From assembly GCA_002170485.2 (NCBI GenBank), contig NHDZ02000008.1, positions 1-64,000 on the forward strand: a DNA stretch of 64,000 nucleotides. Direction: 5' to 3'. Shown here piece by piece: positions 24,199 to 34,400 of the stretch (positions are counted from its first letter, which is position 1; each line of letters begins with the position of its first letter). Source of the stretch: MED660 sp002691025 (GTDB lineage Bacteria; Myxococcota_A; UBA9160; UBA4427). The notes under the pieces are model-generated. The model was not told the DNA's origin. It saw nothing but the letters and a program-made list of their open reading frames with translations, and ran no database searches. The translations under genes were made by a program, and so were the position numbers.

Positions 24199-27079
24199 GA
24201 AGTTTCTTCTTCCTCCTCTTCGTGGTCTTCTGTGAAAAGAGGTGGGCGAGAGCCTGCCCTGTATGGGACTCGGGTTGCAGTGCGACTTCTTCCGGTGGAC
24301 CCGCGGCCAGGATCTGTCCGCCGGCTTCCCCCCCGTCGGGTCCGAGGTCGATGACGTGATCGGCGCTCTTGATGACATCGAGGTGGTGTTCGATGACAAG
24401 CACTGTATTTCCCTTGTCGACCAGCCTCTGAAGCAACTCGATCAGCTTGCGCACATCCGACAAGTGGAGTCCTGTGGTGGGTTCATCGAGAAGGTAGAGG
24501 GTCCGTCCGGTGGATCGCTTGGCGAGTTCTCGCGCGAGCTTGACACGCTGGGCTTCTCCGCCGGACAGAGTGGTGGCGGGTTGCCCAATGCGCAGATAGC
24601 CGAGTCCCACATCACAAAGGGCCTGAAGGGCTCTGCGTATGGACGGGATGTTTTCCATGAAGGTGAGCCCTTCTTCCACCGTCATTTCCAGGACATCCGA
24701 AATGGTGCGTCCTTTGTACCGGATCTCAAGGGTCTCCCGGTTGTAGCGTCGGGCTTCACAGACCTCGCACGTAACGAAGAGGTCGGGCAAGAAGTGCATT
24801 TCGACCCGAAGCCGACCGGCTCCTTCGCAGGCCTCGCAACGTCCACCGGAAACGTTGAATGAAAATCGCCCCGCATCATAACCGCGGGTGCGCGCGAGCG
24901 GCACCTGGGCGAAAATCTGTCGGATGGCTCCAAAGGCCCCGGTATAGGTGGCCGCATTGGAACGCGGCGTCCGGCCGATGGGCGCTTGATCGACCTGGGT
25001 GACCTTGTCGATCAGGTCTTCGCCTTCAATAGAATCAAAAGGAGCCGGTCTCTCAAGCCCTCCATGAAGCTGGGCAGAGAGAACCCGATGGAGGGTTTCG
25101 GTGATGAGCGTCGACTTGCCGGATCCCGATACGCCGCTCACCACGATCAAGGTGCCCAGTGGGAGTTCGAGGTCGACATTCTTGAGATTGTTGCCGCGAC
25201 ACCCGCGAAGGCGAAGCGATCCGACCCCTTGGCGGCGTGTGGTTGGAACTGGAATGGTTTCGCGCTGGGCAAGCCAGGCTCCAGTGGGAGAGTTCGGGTC
25301 GGCGATGAGGTCTTCCTGGCGCCCGGAGGCCACCACACGCCCTCCGTGCACACCGGCGCCTGGACCCATATCGATCACCTGATCGGCCGCTTTGATGGTG
25401 TCTTCGTCGTGCTCCACGACCACGACACTGTTGCCGTGGTCTCGCAAGCGGAGCAGGCTCTCGAGTAATTTCTGATTGTCACGGATGTGCAGGCCAATGG
25501 AAGGCTCATCCAGGATATACAGTACGCCGCGGAGAGAGGATCCGATCTGGGTGGCCAGGCGGATGCGCTGGGCTTCACCGCCTGAAAGAGAACGGCTGGG
25601 TCGATCCAGGGTCAGGTATGTCAGACCGACTTCTTCGAGGAAGATCAAACGTTCCCGGATTTCCGCGACGATGCGTCGGATCACGTCTTCTTTGGGGGAG
25701 CCTTCTTTGCGCTTCAGACCGTCGAGAAAGTTCCGTAGTTCCGCGATCGATAGAGAGCTGAGTTCGTGAATCGCTCGTGAGCCGATGTGTACGTTCCGCG
25801 CTTCCAGCCGTAGTCGGCTGCCCTCGCACTCGTCGCACGGCTGGGAGGTCTGGTAGCGAGCCAGCTTCGTGTCATTTCGTCTTTCGAGTTCATCGAGCAC
25901 TCCGCTCCATTCCCTCGAGACGCGTGCTTTCCGGGGCTGGCCTGTGCGTGTGGGGCGCGCTCCTACGGAAAAAGAAACTTCCCCTTTCTTCCCACGAAGG
26001 ATGGCCTTCTTGGCGACATCGGGGAGTTCACGCCACGGTGTGTCGAGGTCCACCTCAAGATCCTCGGCGAGGTCCTTCAGGATCTGGGCGTAGTAGCGAC
26101 GGTTGCGCTTTCGCTGCCATGGTTCGATGGCCGAGCTCAACGGCACATCCACATCGGGTACAACCCGATCGGGGTCGAAGCTATGGCGCTCCCCCAGGCC
26201 GTCACAGGCGGGACACGCACCGGCCGGACTGTTGAAGGAGAACAGACGGGGTGCGATTTCGGGCAATGAGATTCCGCAGTCCGCACAAGCGTTCGAACTC
26301 GAGAAAAGCCAATCCCGATCCGGTTCTTTCTTGGAGGGGTCTTGAACGAGAACGACCACCAATCCGTCGGCCAGGCCCAGTGCGGTTTCAATCGAAGCGA
26401 AGAGGCGTTCCTCCACGCCTTTCTTGGCGATGATGCGATCGATGACGAGTTCGATGTCGTGTTTTTTCTGCCGAGCCAATTTGATTTCATCATCGAGTTG
26501 CCGCATCTCGCCATCAATACGCGCATGGACGTAGCCCCGGCGACGCATGTCTTCGAGTTCTTTGCGGTACGCCCCTTTTCGGCCGCGGATCATCGGAGCC
26601 ATGATCTGGATCCGTGTCCCCGATTCCAGCGCGAGAATGCGACTCGTCATCTCTGAAGCACTCTGGGCTGCAATGGGTTCGCCGCATTTCGGGCACAGTG
26701 GGTCTCCTCCTCGTGCGAACAGGAGTCGGAGGTAGTCGGATATCTCTGTGGCGGTTCCGACGGTACTGCGAGGGCTTCGACCGATGCTGCGCTGTTCGAT
26801 GGAAAGGGTCGGGGACAGTCCTTCAATGGATTCCACATCGGGCCGTTCCATCTGATCGAGGAATTGTCTCGCGTAGGCGGAAAGCGATTCAATGTACCTT
26901 CGCTGACCTTCGGCGTAGAGGGTATCGAAGGCGAGGCTCGATTTACCTGAGCCGGACGGCCCCGTGATGACGACGAATTGATTTCTTCGGATCCGGACGT
27001 CCACACCCTTGAGATTGTGGGTGCGTGCGCCGGTGACGACGATTTCCGGGTATGCGTTTGAAGTCTGGAGCGGAGTCAT
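24188..27079 (-). CDS. uvrA: Excinuclease ABC subunit A
   Basis: This 963-residue damage-recognition ATPase of nucleotide excision repair has two ABC modules. The first P-loop is GPSGSGKSSLAF near residue 40 and the second is GVSGSGKSTLITET near residue 650. The signature motifs are RSLSGGEAQRIRLA and TTLSGGEAQRVKLA. Zinc-binding pairs are CPKC, CADC/CPAC, CDEC and CEAC...CEVC. Length is close to E. coli UvrA (940), with a basic C-terminal extension (FSQKTTKRRKKKLHGS). It lies between surA and the CPBP gene. Confidence 0.98.
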   Translation of the reverse strand: MTPLQTSNAYPEIVVTGARTHNLKGVDVRIRRNQFVVITGPSGSGKSSLAFDTLYAEGQRRYIESLSAYARQFLDQMERPDVESIEGLSPTLSIEQRSIGRSPRSTVGTATEISDYLRLLFARGGDPLCPKCGEPIAAQSASEMTSRILALESGTRIQIMAPMIRGRKGAYRKELEDMRRRGYVHARIDGEMRQLDDEIKLARQKKHDIELVIDRIIAKKGVEERLFASIETALGLADGLVVVLVQDPSKKEPDRDWLFSSSNACADCGISLPEIAPRLFSFNSPAGACPACDGLGERHSFDPDRVVPDVDVPLSSAIEPWQRKRNRRYYAQILKDLAEDLEVDLDTPWRELPDVAKKAILRGKKGEVSFSVGARPTRTGQPRKARVSREWSGVLDELERRNDTKLARYQTSQPCDECEGSRLRLEARNVHIGSRAIHELSSLSIAELRNFLDGLKRKEGSPKEDVIRRIVAEIRERLIFLEEVGLTYLTLDRPSRSLSGGEAQRIRLATQIGSSLRGVLYILDEPSIGLHIRDNQKLLESLLRLRDHGNSVVVVEHDEDTIKAADQVIDMGPGAGVHGGRVVASGRQEDLIADPNSPTGAWLAQRETIPVPTTRRQGVGSLRLRGCRGNNLKNVDLELPLGTLIVVSGVSGSGKSTLITETLHRVLSAQLHGGLERPAPFDSIEGEDLIDKVTQVDQAPIGRTPRSNAATYTGAFGAIRQIFAQVPLARTRGYDAGRFSFNVSGGRCEACEGAGRLRVEMHFLPDLFVTCEVCEARRYNRETLEIRYKGRTISDVLEMTVEEGLTFMENIPSIRRALQALCDVGLGYLRIGQPATTLSGGEAQRVKLARELAKRSTGRTLYLLDEPTTGLHLSDVRKLIELLQRLVDKGNTVLVIEHHLDVIKSADHVIDLGPDGGEAGGQILAAGPPEEVALQPESHTGQALAHLFSQKTTKRRKKKLHGS

Positions 27080-27092
27080 CGTTTCGCTTTAT

Positions 27093-27118
27093 CTCGATGA
27101 CTCTTCCGGATCATCGAG
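27093..27118 (-). promoter_or_regulatory. Stem-loop between surA and uvrA
   Basis: CTCGATGA and TCATCGAG are perfect 8-bp arms around a 10-base loop. The element occupies the 79-base gap between the surA stop and the uvrA start and has no T-run. It may modulate read-through or be a protein-binding dyad. Confidence 0.4.
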
Positions 27119-27158
27119 TTGAGACACATCGGTGCTGTTCACGCGATCTCCTCCCGGC

Positions 27159-28151
27159 TTACCGGGAACTCTCCGCATAGCGACCCTTGCGTGCGATGAA
27201 GGTCTGCTTCCGGACTTCGTCGAGCCATTCGCCAATTTCACGATCGGTTTTGCGGTTGACCAGCTCGGCTCGCAAAGAAGCATTCGCTTGCTCGAGGGTG
27301 ACCGGTTCGAAGGAGCGTTCGTCCACCAGCTGAAGAAGGTTGCAGCCAAAAGGCATGGGGATGGGATTCGTGATTTCCCCGGGTTTGAGGGTTTGGATGG
27401 CATTCACCATCCAGGGCGCAATTTCATTCAAGTGGAGCCAGCCCAGTTCTCCTTGCTGTTCCGGGTTCATCTCGGTGAGCTGTCGAGCCGCTTCGTTGAA
27501 GTCGAGCTGGCCGGCTCGAATCTTGACGGCGGCCTCGTCAATCATCGCGCAGGCGGTATTTTCGTTGCGCATCGTTGAGCCGCCGACCCCCACCAGGATG
27601 TGCCGAAGCCGGACCTCTTCTCCGCCTGCTTTCTGGTCACCGTATCGTTCGTTGAAGAGCGCCTGAATCTCTTCGGGAGTGACGCGAACGCGGTCGCTCA
27701 CCATGGCGCCAATGATCTTGTTTCGTTCGATTTCGCCTTTCAGCTTGGTCCGGTATTCCTTCATGGTCAGGCCATGGTTTTCGACGCTGGCCTTGAGCTG
27801 GGCTGCCGTGAGCCCGTTGCTTTGTGCGATCCCCTCGACCGCCTGACTGATTTCGTCCTGGGATGCGCCCATTTCCAGTCGAGTCACCATGTTGGCGATC
27901 AACCTTTCGTCGATGAGCCGCTCAAGGGCCTCGCGATGCATATTGTTGACCTGGGCATCGGGCGCTCCGGCGTCCCGCATCCTCTTCTCCATCGGGCGAG
28001 TCATCTCGTCGAGTTCGGAAACGAGGACGATTTCGTCGCCCACCTGGGCCGCGACCCCATCGAGGAGTTTTTCATCGGTGGCCCCGGCCGAAGAGGACCA
28101 GAAGAAGATCGACGAAACGAGCATGAGAAGTATGGGTAGGTGCAAAATCAT
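27159..28151 (-). CDS. SurA-like periplasmic peptidyl-prolyl isomerase
   Basis: This 330-residue protein has a signal peptide (ILHLPILLMLVSSIFFWSSS, AGA cleavage region). The SurA N-terminal chaperone domain follows (LDGVAAQVGDEIVLVSELDE; ALERLIDERLIANMV). A single parvulin domain comes next (VRLRHILVGVG ... FNEAARQLTEMNPEQQGELGWL ... VNAIQTLKPGEITNPIPMP), and then a short C-terminal helix. E. coli SurA has two parvulin domains, so this is a shorter relative. The likely role is outer-membrane protein folding. Confidence 0.85.
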   Translation of the reverse strand: MILHLPILLMLVSSIFFWSSSAGATDEKLLDGVAAQVGDEIVLVSELDEMTRPMEKRMRDAGAPDAQVNNMHREALERLIDERLIANMVTRLEMGASQDEISQAVEGIAQSNGLTAAQLKASVENHGLTMKEYRTKLKGEIERNKIIGAMVSDRVRVTPEEIQALFNERYGDQKAGGEEVRLRHILVGVGGSTMRNENTACAMIDEAAVKIRAGQLDFNEAARQLTEMNPEQQGELGWLHLNEIAPWMVNAIQTLKPGEITNPIPMPFGCNLLQLVDERSFEPVTLEQANASLRAELVNRKTDREIGEWLDEVRKQTFIARKGRYAESSR

Positions 28152-28221
28152 TACTCCGCCCCGCAGGGAGATAAAGGAAGCTCTGGTTTCTCCCGTAAAT
28201 CGATTACGAGGTCTTACGGAT

Positions 28222-28243
28222 ACTAGCGGTCTCCTCCGCTAGT
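28222..28243. promoter_or_regulatory. 22-bp inverted repeat, candidate TetR operator
   Basis: Perfect 8-bp arms ACTAGCGG and CCGCTAGT flank TCTCCT. It lies in the divergent gap between surA and the TetR-family gene, the usual position for a TetR operator. A weaker CGTAA/TTACG dyad sits at 28194-28208. Confidence 0.5.
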
Positions 28244-28383
28244 GCGCCAAGCCTTCCGGGCCCAAGAGGCCCCTCGCCATTGAATTGGAATCACCCAAAG
28301 GCGCTCGGAGTGATCTATCCTGCCCATTGGTAGAGATATATTTATCAGTATGTCCGTGTTTGATCTTTTCTCTTTCCGTTCTA

Positions 28384-29016
28384 TTGTATCGAAAAACCGG
28401 GAGAAGACTGATATCTATATCATACTCTTTAAGCTCGAATGCCGAAAAGGCGTCGACCCGTGACCGGATTCTGAGTCGCGGGTGTGAGTTGATCGCGGAA
28501 TGTGGCCTCGAGGGGGTCAACACGAATTCAATTGCTCGCAGGGCGGGTGTGGGGGTAGGTACCTTCTATCGCCACTTTGAGGACAAGCATGCCTTTTTGA
28601 GAGCCTGCATGGCGGAGGGGTTGGAGAGTCTCCAGGCGGACCTCCTCGCCGCACAGGCCGCCACCGCCGGCGCGGAGGTACGAGAGCAGGTGCGCGCGAG
28701 TCTGGTGGCTTTTGTGGGTTTCGCGGTCCGAGACCCCGCTCGTTTCCGGCTGATGTTCTCCTTGGGGCACAGCCTGAGCCCTCGCTTTCGGGGCGGTCGG
28801 GGTCTCTCCCATCGGGCCGTGGAGCGGGCCTTGTATGGCATGCAGGAAAGAGGAGATGTGGACCCCGGGCTCAATCCGGCCGTGGCGGCCCGGGCCTTTA
28901 CGGCCGCCCAGTCTCAAGCCGTTCTATGGTGGCTGCAGGATCCGGACGCACCGGAGGAATCGGATTTGATCGACACCTTGGTGAGGCTTCATCCTGCCAT
29001 CGCGTGTCGAATCTGA
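28384..29016 (+). CDS. TetR-family transcriptional regulator (start uncertain)
   Basis: This protein of about 210 residues has a clear TetR helix-turn-helix domain: STRDRILSRGCELIAECGLE, VNTNSIARRAGVGVGTFYRH, FEDKHAFLRACM. A helical ligand/dimer domain follows. The in-frame sequence has no ATG near the expected start. TTG 28384 is used; TTG 28285, TTG 28360 and CTG 28408 are alternatives. An ATG at 28439 lies in another frame and reads MPKRRRPVTGF then stop, so a one-base indel is possible. The target is unknown. Confidence 0.8.
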   Translation: MYRKTGRRLISISYSLSSNAEKASTRDRILSRGCELIAECGLEGVNTNSIARRAGVGVGTFYRHFEDKHAFLRACMAEGLESLQADLLAAQAATAGAEVREQVRASLVAFVGFAVRDPARFRLMFSLGHSLSPRFRGGRGLSHRAVERALYGMQERGDVDPGLNPAVAARAFTAAQSQAVLWWLQDPDAPEESDLIDTLVRLHPAIACRI

Positions 29017-29122
29017 ATCTAGAGAGTCTGGACCTGCTTTGGCCTGAGATCCTCAGTCGCTTCGCTCAAGGGACCCGAGTACTCTTGGGCCTGGCTTGGT
29101 TTGAGCCTTTCAGGGGTAGACG

Positions 29123-30094
29123 TTGTCGGACCGCGATGCATCAGTTCTTGAGCCCGTCGTTTATACCGCGGGTGTCATCAACTATCGGAATTACGACGAT
29201 CTGTCTGCTTGCTTGAAGGCCCTCCAGGCTCAGACCCATGGGGCTGCTCATATCACCGTCGTGGATGCGGACTCAGACGAGACCCGTCTGGCTCCCCTTG
29301 AACTCGAGTTTCCGACCGTGGATTTCGAGCGTATCGAGAATCATGGCTACGCGGGGGGGGCCAACCGGTTGCTGGCCTTCCTGGGGCGCGCAGTCCCGGA
29401 CGCCGAGTTTTCGTTGATTCTCAATCCCGACACCTTTCTGGAAGCGGATTTTTGCGAAGTCCTTCTCAACTCCATGCGCAGTCGTCCCGATGTCGCTCTG
29501 GCGGGTGGGAAGTTGTTTCGCTCGGGTCGTGAGCGGCTTGATAGTGCGGGCCTTCGCCTTCCGCTCAACCGTCGTCCTCAGGACCGGGGGAGCTGTCAAC
29601 CGGATCGAGGTCAGTTCGATCGGGCCGAGTATGTGTTCGGGGCCAGCGGTGCGGCCATGATGATCCGCCTGGCGGCTCTTCCTGATCTTGAAATCGAAGG
29701 GGAGATCTTTGACGAGGATTTCTTCGTCTATCACGAGGATACGGACCTGTCCTGGCGGGCTCACAAACTGGGGTGGCGGGTCTACTATGAGCCGGCCGCG
29801 GTAGCGATCCATAAGCGCGGTTGGCAGAAGGAATCCCGGTATTCGGTTCCCGCTGAAATCCGGCGTCATTCCTTCAAGAACCATTACCTGCAGATAGCGA
29901 AGAACGAATCGCTTCTTTCGTTTGTGTGTCTATTGCCGGTCTTCCTCTTCTGGGAGGTTCTTCGCTTTGGTTTTGCGATTCTCCTGGACCGGACCATCCT
30001 GCCCGCGTATGGGCAGGCCTACAAGCTCATGGGTCGTGCTTTTCACAAGCGTGGCGTGCTGCAAGCGAAGCGGAGAGATCGCAAGTCCCGCTGA
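29123..30094 (+). CDS. Glycosyltransferase family 2 protein
   Basis: This 323-residue protein has a GT-A fold of the rhamnosyltransferase-like kind. ITVVDADSDETR replaces the usual VVDNxSxD, FSLILNPDTFLEADF carries the DxD-like NPD motif, and FDEDFFVYHEDTDLSWRAHK is the catalytic-base region. The C-terminus has one or two hydrophobic segments (LLSFVCLLPVFLFWEVLRFG) followed by a basic tail, suggesting membrane association. The start is a TTG giving MSDRDASVLEP. It probably builds a surface polysaccharide or LPS. Confidence 0.85.
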   Translation: MSDRDASVLEPVVYTAGVINYRNYDDLSACLKALQAQTHGAAHITVVDADSDETRLAPLELEFPTVDFERIENHGYAGGANRLLAFLGRAVPDAEFSLILNPDTFLEADFCEVLLNSMRSRPDVALAGGKLFRSGRERLDSAGLRLPLNRRPQDRGSCQPDRGQFDRAEYVFGASGAAMMIRLAALPDLEIEGEIFDEDFFVYHEDTDLSWRAHKLGWRVYYEPAAVAIHKRGWQKESRYSVPAEIRRHSFKNHYLQIAKNESLLSFVCLLPVFLFWEVLRFGFAILLDRTILPAYGQAYKLMGRAFHKRGVLQAKRRDRKSR

Positions 30095-30104
30095 GTCAGT
30101 CTTG

Positions 30105-30722
30105 TCACGGTTTGGGGTGGGCGGTCGTGTCCTCAAGGATGGCGCTTACGGCCTCCGAGAGATTCTCGTAGGTTGCGATTTCCTCGAGTCCATTTTCTTT
30201 CAGCGCGACGCTGTTTCCCCGACCGGTGCGCACGAGAATCGGCCGGCAGCCGGCTCGCCGAGCGGCTTGTAGATCACTGAGTTGATCGCCCACAAGGGGT
30301 GCGCCGTGAAGCGAGCAGCCCAGGGCGGCTTCGGCTTGGCGGATCAAGCCTACGTTGGGTTTTCGACATTCACAGCCTTCGTCCGGGTGATGGGGACAGA
30401 AGAAAATCCCGGCAATCTCGCCGCCGGCTTTTTCGAGGGTTCGTTTCAGTCGAAGGTGGATGGATTCAAGGGTGGGAAGATCGAGAAGGCCACGGCCGAT
30501 GGCCGACTGATTGGTGAGGATCACCACGCCGATCCCGGCCGCCCGAAGTCGCGCGATGGCTTCGACGCTGCCTGGAATCGGGATCCATTGATCCGGCTCA
30601 AGGATGTAGGAGCCGGGATTTTCCTGGTTGATGACTCCGTCTCGATCGAGCAGCACCCAGCGGCGTGCGGGGCTTTCCGGGGCCTGCACGGACGGGGCCT
30701 GATGGCGATCGATGGGTTTCAC
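30105..30722 (-). CDS. gmhB: D-glycero-beta-D-manno-heptose 1,7-bisphosphate 7-phosphatase
   Basis: This 205-residue HAD phosphatase acts in ADP-heptose synthesis for LPS core. Motif I is LLDRDGVINQENPGSYI and motif II is VILTNQSAIGRG. The zinc loop CPHHPDEGCECRKP supplies three Cys and a His, and GDQLSDLQAARRAG is motif IV. It is convergent with the glycosyltransferase (10-base gap) and divergent from gmhA, its pathway partner. Confidence 0.92.
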   Translation of the reverse strand: MKPIDRHQAPSVQAPESPARRWVLLDRDGVINQENPGSYILEPDQWIPIPGSVEAIARLRAAGIGVVILTNQSAIGRGLLDLPTLESIHLRLKRTLEKAGGEIAGIFFCPHHPDEGCECRKPNVGLIRQAEAALGCSLHGAPLVGDQLSDLQAARRAGCRPILVRTGRGNSVALKENGLEEIATYENLSEAVSAILEDTTAHPKP

Positions 30723-30843
30723 GAGGACTCCTGACGGCTTCGGGAGGTCTTGATGTCGAACCGGACCGGCGCAGGAGAAATTAGCGGCCTTGCCCCGCCT
30801 TGCCCCGCTCTTGTGGCTTGCCCACGCCCGCTACACTGGGGGC

Positions 30844-31446
30844 ATGCCCTCCCATCCGACTCTTGATCGTGTGCTGGAAGAAGCGCGAGAAACCCTGGAG
30901 GCCTTCGAGGCAGACGGGGATCTGGGCCGGGTTTTTGAGGAGTTCGTGGACGTATGTCTCGCGACGCTCCGTTCGGGTGGCAAGCTCCTGGCCTGTGGCA
31001 ATGGGGGGAGTCTGTGTGATGCGATGCATTTCGCCCAGGAATGTGCGGGCCGGCTCTTTCGCGATCGGCCTGCTCTCTCGGCCATCGCACTGTCCGACCC
31101 GGCGCAGTTGACGGCCATCGCCAACGACTATGGGTTCGAGCAGGTATTCGCCCGACAACTGGAAGCCCACGGGCGGCCGGGAGACGTGTTGGTTGCGATT
31201 TCCACCAGTGGCAATTCCGAAAACCTGGTCCAGGCGGTGGAGTCGGCGCGTCATCGAGACATCCGAAGCGTAGGCCTCTTGGGTCGTGGGGGTGGCAAGC
31301 TGCTGGAGCGGGTCGACCTGGCCATGGTGGTTCCTCACGCGACTCGGCCCGATCGCATTCAGGAGATGCACATCAAGATCCTGCATGCGGTGGTGGAGGC
31401 GGTGGAAGCCAGACTCTACCCCGAGCTCGATACCGACGCGCGCTAG
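30844..31446 (+). CDS. gmhA: Sedoheptulose-7-phosphate isomerase
   Basis: This protein of about 200 residues with a SIS domain makes D-glycero-D-manno-heptose 7-phosphate, the first step of ADP-heptose synthesis. Motifs are CGNGGSLCDAMHFAQE, the phosphate-binding ISTSGNSENLVQAV, and the C-terminal EMHIKILHAVVEAVE with the catalytic His/Glu region. The frame opens at 30790, but ATG 30844 (MPSHPTLDRV) fits the family length. It is convergent with mfd, 24 bases away. Confidence 0.92.
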   Translation: MPSHPTLDRVLEEARETLEAFEADGDLGRVFEEFVDVCLATLRSGGKLLACGNGGSLCDAMHFAQECAGRLFRDRPALSAIALSDPAQLTAIANDYGFEQVFARQLEAHGRPGDVLVAISTSGNSENLVQAVESARHRDIRSVGLLGRGGGKLLERVDLAMVVPHATRPDRIQEMHIKILHAVVEAVEARLYPELDTDAR

Positions 31447-31470
31447 CCGGCTCGACGGCTCCGGGATCGA

Positions 31471-34400
31471 TCACGCTTTGGCGACGGATTGCAGCGCGTC
31501 TCGGGCGATTTCCAACAAGGCTCCAGGGGTCGGGACTTTTCGGGGCAGCGCGGCGTGGATCTTGTGATCGGGGGTGACTCGAAGGTTGGATTTCTTGCGA
31601 GAGACCAGACCCACGAGTCGGCTGATATCGATTCGGCTGACGGCCGCGACCTGGAAGATCAATTGATTGTGTTTGAGCGTAATCGACTCAATGCCCATTC
31701 GTCGGGCCAGGACCTTGAGTCGGATGACTTCAAGCAGGTTTTCCGCTTCAAGTGGAGTCGCACCGTAGCGGTCGAGCAGTTCATCCCGGATGAGTTGGAT
31801 TTCCGTTTCGTCTTTGGCTCCCGAAAGTCGCTTGTATAGAACCAGCCTCTGGTTCACTTCCGGCACGTAGTCTTCGGGGAGTCGGGCGATGATGGGAAGC
31901 AGGATTTCAGGGTCCAGGAATTCTTCGTGGACCTGGCCTCGGAGTTCGTCGATGGTCTCCTGTAGCATTTCCATGTAGGTCTCGTAGCCGACGGTTCGGA
32001 GATTGCCCGATTGCTCGCTTCCGAGCATGTCTCCGGCTCCACGAATCTCGAGATCCATGTTGGCGAGTTTGAAGCCGCTCCCAAGCTCGGTGAGATCCTG
32101 GATGGCTTCCAGTCGTCGCTGGGCATCTGTATGAAGTCGTCCCACGGGTGCGGGGACAAGAAGGTACGCATAGGCGCGCCGGTTGCTTCGTCCGACTCGC
32201 CCGCGCAGTTGGTAGAGTTGGGCGAGACCCAGGGCATCCGCGCGGTTGATGATGATGGTATTGGCCCTGGGGATGTCCAGACCACTTTCTATGATGGTGC
32301 TGCACAGGAGCACTTCGGCCTCCCCTTTCAAGAAGGCATGCATGCGATTTTCCAGATCGCGTTCCTTCATCTGACCGTGGGCCACCATCACGCGCACTTC
32401 AGGGACCACCTCTTCGAGCATCTCGGCCATGCTCTGGATGCTGCTGACGCGGTTGTGGAGGAAGAAGATCTGACCTCCTCGGCGAACCTCTCGGAGGATG
32501 GCTTCGCGGATCAGGGATGGACTGGATAGACAGACCTGGGTGCGGACGGAGAGTCGATCCACGGGTGGCGTATCGATGACAGAAAGATCTCGCATGCCCG
32601 AAAGGGCCATCTGCAGTGTTCGTGGGATCGGGGTGGCGGTGAGAGTAAGGACGTCCACGGTGCGCCGCAGTTTCTTGATGCGCTCTTTGTGGGTGACGCC
32701 GAAGCGTTGTTCCTCGTCGACAACGAGAAGGCCGAGATCACGAAAGCGTGTTTTCTTGTTGAGGATCCTGTGGGTGGCGATGACGATATCAACACTCCCC
32801 GAGGCGAGATCTTCGAGGACTTCTCGCGCTTCAGCGGCGGTTCGGAAGCGGGAAAGCATCTCAACACGGACCGGGTACCCGGCAAAACGTTCGCGGAATG
32901 TCTTGTAGTGTTGTTCGCACAGAATCGTGGTGGGCGTGAGCACGGCGACCTGTTTTCCGTCGAGAGCGGCCCGCAAGGCGGCTCGAATGGCGACTTCGGT
33001 CTTTCCATAGCCGACGTCGCCACAGACGATCCGGTCCATCGGCCGTTGTTTCTGCATGTCGGCCAGTACGTCGTCGATGGCGGCTGCCTGATCGGGTGTT
33101 TCTTCATAGGGGAAGGCCCCTTCGAATTCTTCGAAGTAGGCGTCCTTGGGAGAGAATGCATGGCCCTCGGCCAGTTCTCGTGCGGCGTGCATGGCGAGGA
33201 GTTCACCGGCCATGTTCCGAAGGCTCTTCTTGACCCGTTCGCGTGCCTTCTCCCAGCTTTCCCCTCCAAGTCGATCGAGCTTGGGGGCGACGCCCTCAAA
33301 GGCCCCGTACAGCTGAACCAGGGCCAGGCGGTGGACGGGGAGGAAGAGTTTGTCGGCCCCTGCGTATTCGATGCAGAGCAGCTCATTTTCATCGCGCCCG
33401 GTTCGCAAGACCTGCAGGCCCCGATAGAGACCGATGCCATGTTGCCGATGAACCAGATGATCGCCCGGTTGCAGTTGGGATAGACCTTCAAGCGCCGAGC
33501 CTTCCTTCCACCCCTGGGAGGAACGCTTTCTCTTGCGTTGACCGAAGATCTCCTCTTCCGTGATGACGACCAGTCGATGGGTCGGGAGGATGAAACCTTC
33601 CGAAAGGGGAATGACACGGATTTCAATCCGGCCCGGCCGGGCCCACGCCCAGGCGGGTCGAGGGTCGGTCAAGATGGTGGCCTCCAGGCCGTATTGATCC
33701 AGCAGGTCTCTGAGGCGTTCCGCGGCCGAGAGCACACTGACGGTGATGTTGATCTGCCAATCCCGTAGCACCCAGTCTGCGAGTCGGTCAGCGAGAGGGG
33801 CCAAGGCGTGTTCGTGGGTGCGGGCGGTGTTCAGTTCCCGCCTCAGCGTGTCGTGGCTTTCGGTGGGGATCGCGAGGTGCTCGGTGGGGTTTTCGGTATC
33901 TCGAACGTCCATCCGTTCCAGGGAAACAGCGCGGCGTTCGCTGAGGCCCGATTCGATGTCTTCCGGTGACGCCAGCAGTTGCTCCGGGGGGCTGATGATT
34001 CGCCCGCTTTCCAGCGCGGCGGCATGGCTGGCCCGGGCTTCTTCGTCGTAGCGCGCAAGACGGTCGAGTCCGGCATCCGGATCATCGAGAACCACCAGGG
34101 ATCCGGATGGCAGGTAGTCGAGCACATTTTCCATGCTGGGAAGCAGGGCGGGGGCGAGCGCCTCGGTGCCGGGTGGCAGATCGCCTCGCAGCAAGGCGTC
34201 CATCATCGATCGGATCTCTTCTTCGGAGCTCTCGCCACTCTTGCCCAGTTCCTGCAGGCGGGTTTCGGCTTCCACGATCTGATTTCGACGCAAAGCGATT
34301 TCCCGAGCGGGAATCACGGTGGCTCGATCTTTTTTGGCCAGGGATCGCTGGCTGGCCGGATCGAATTCCCGAATGGAGTCGATCTCGTCATCGAAGAACT

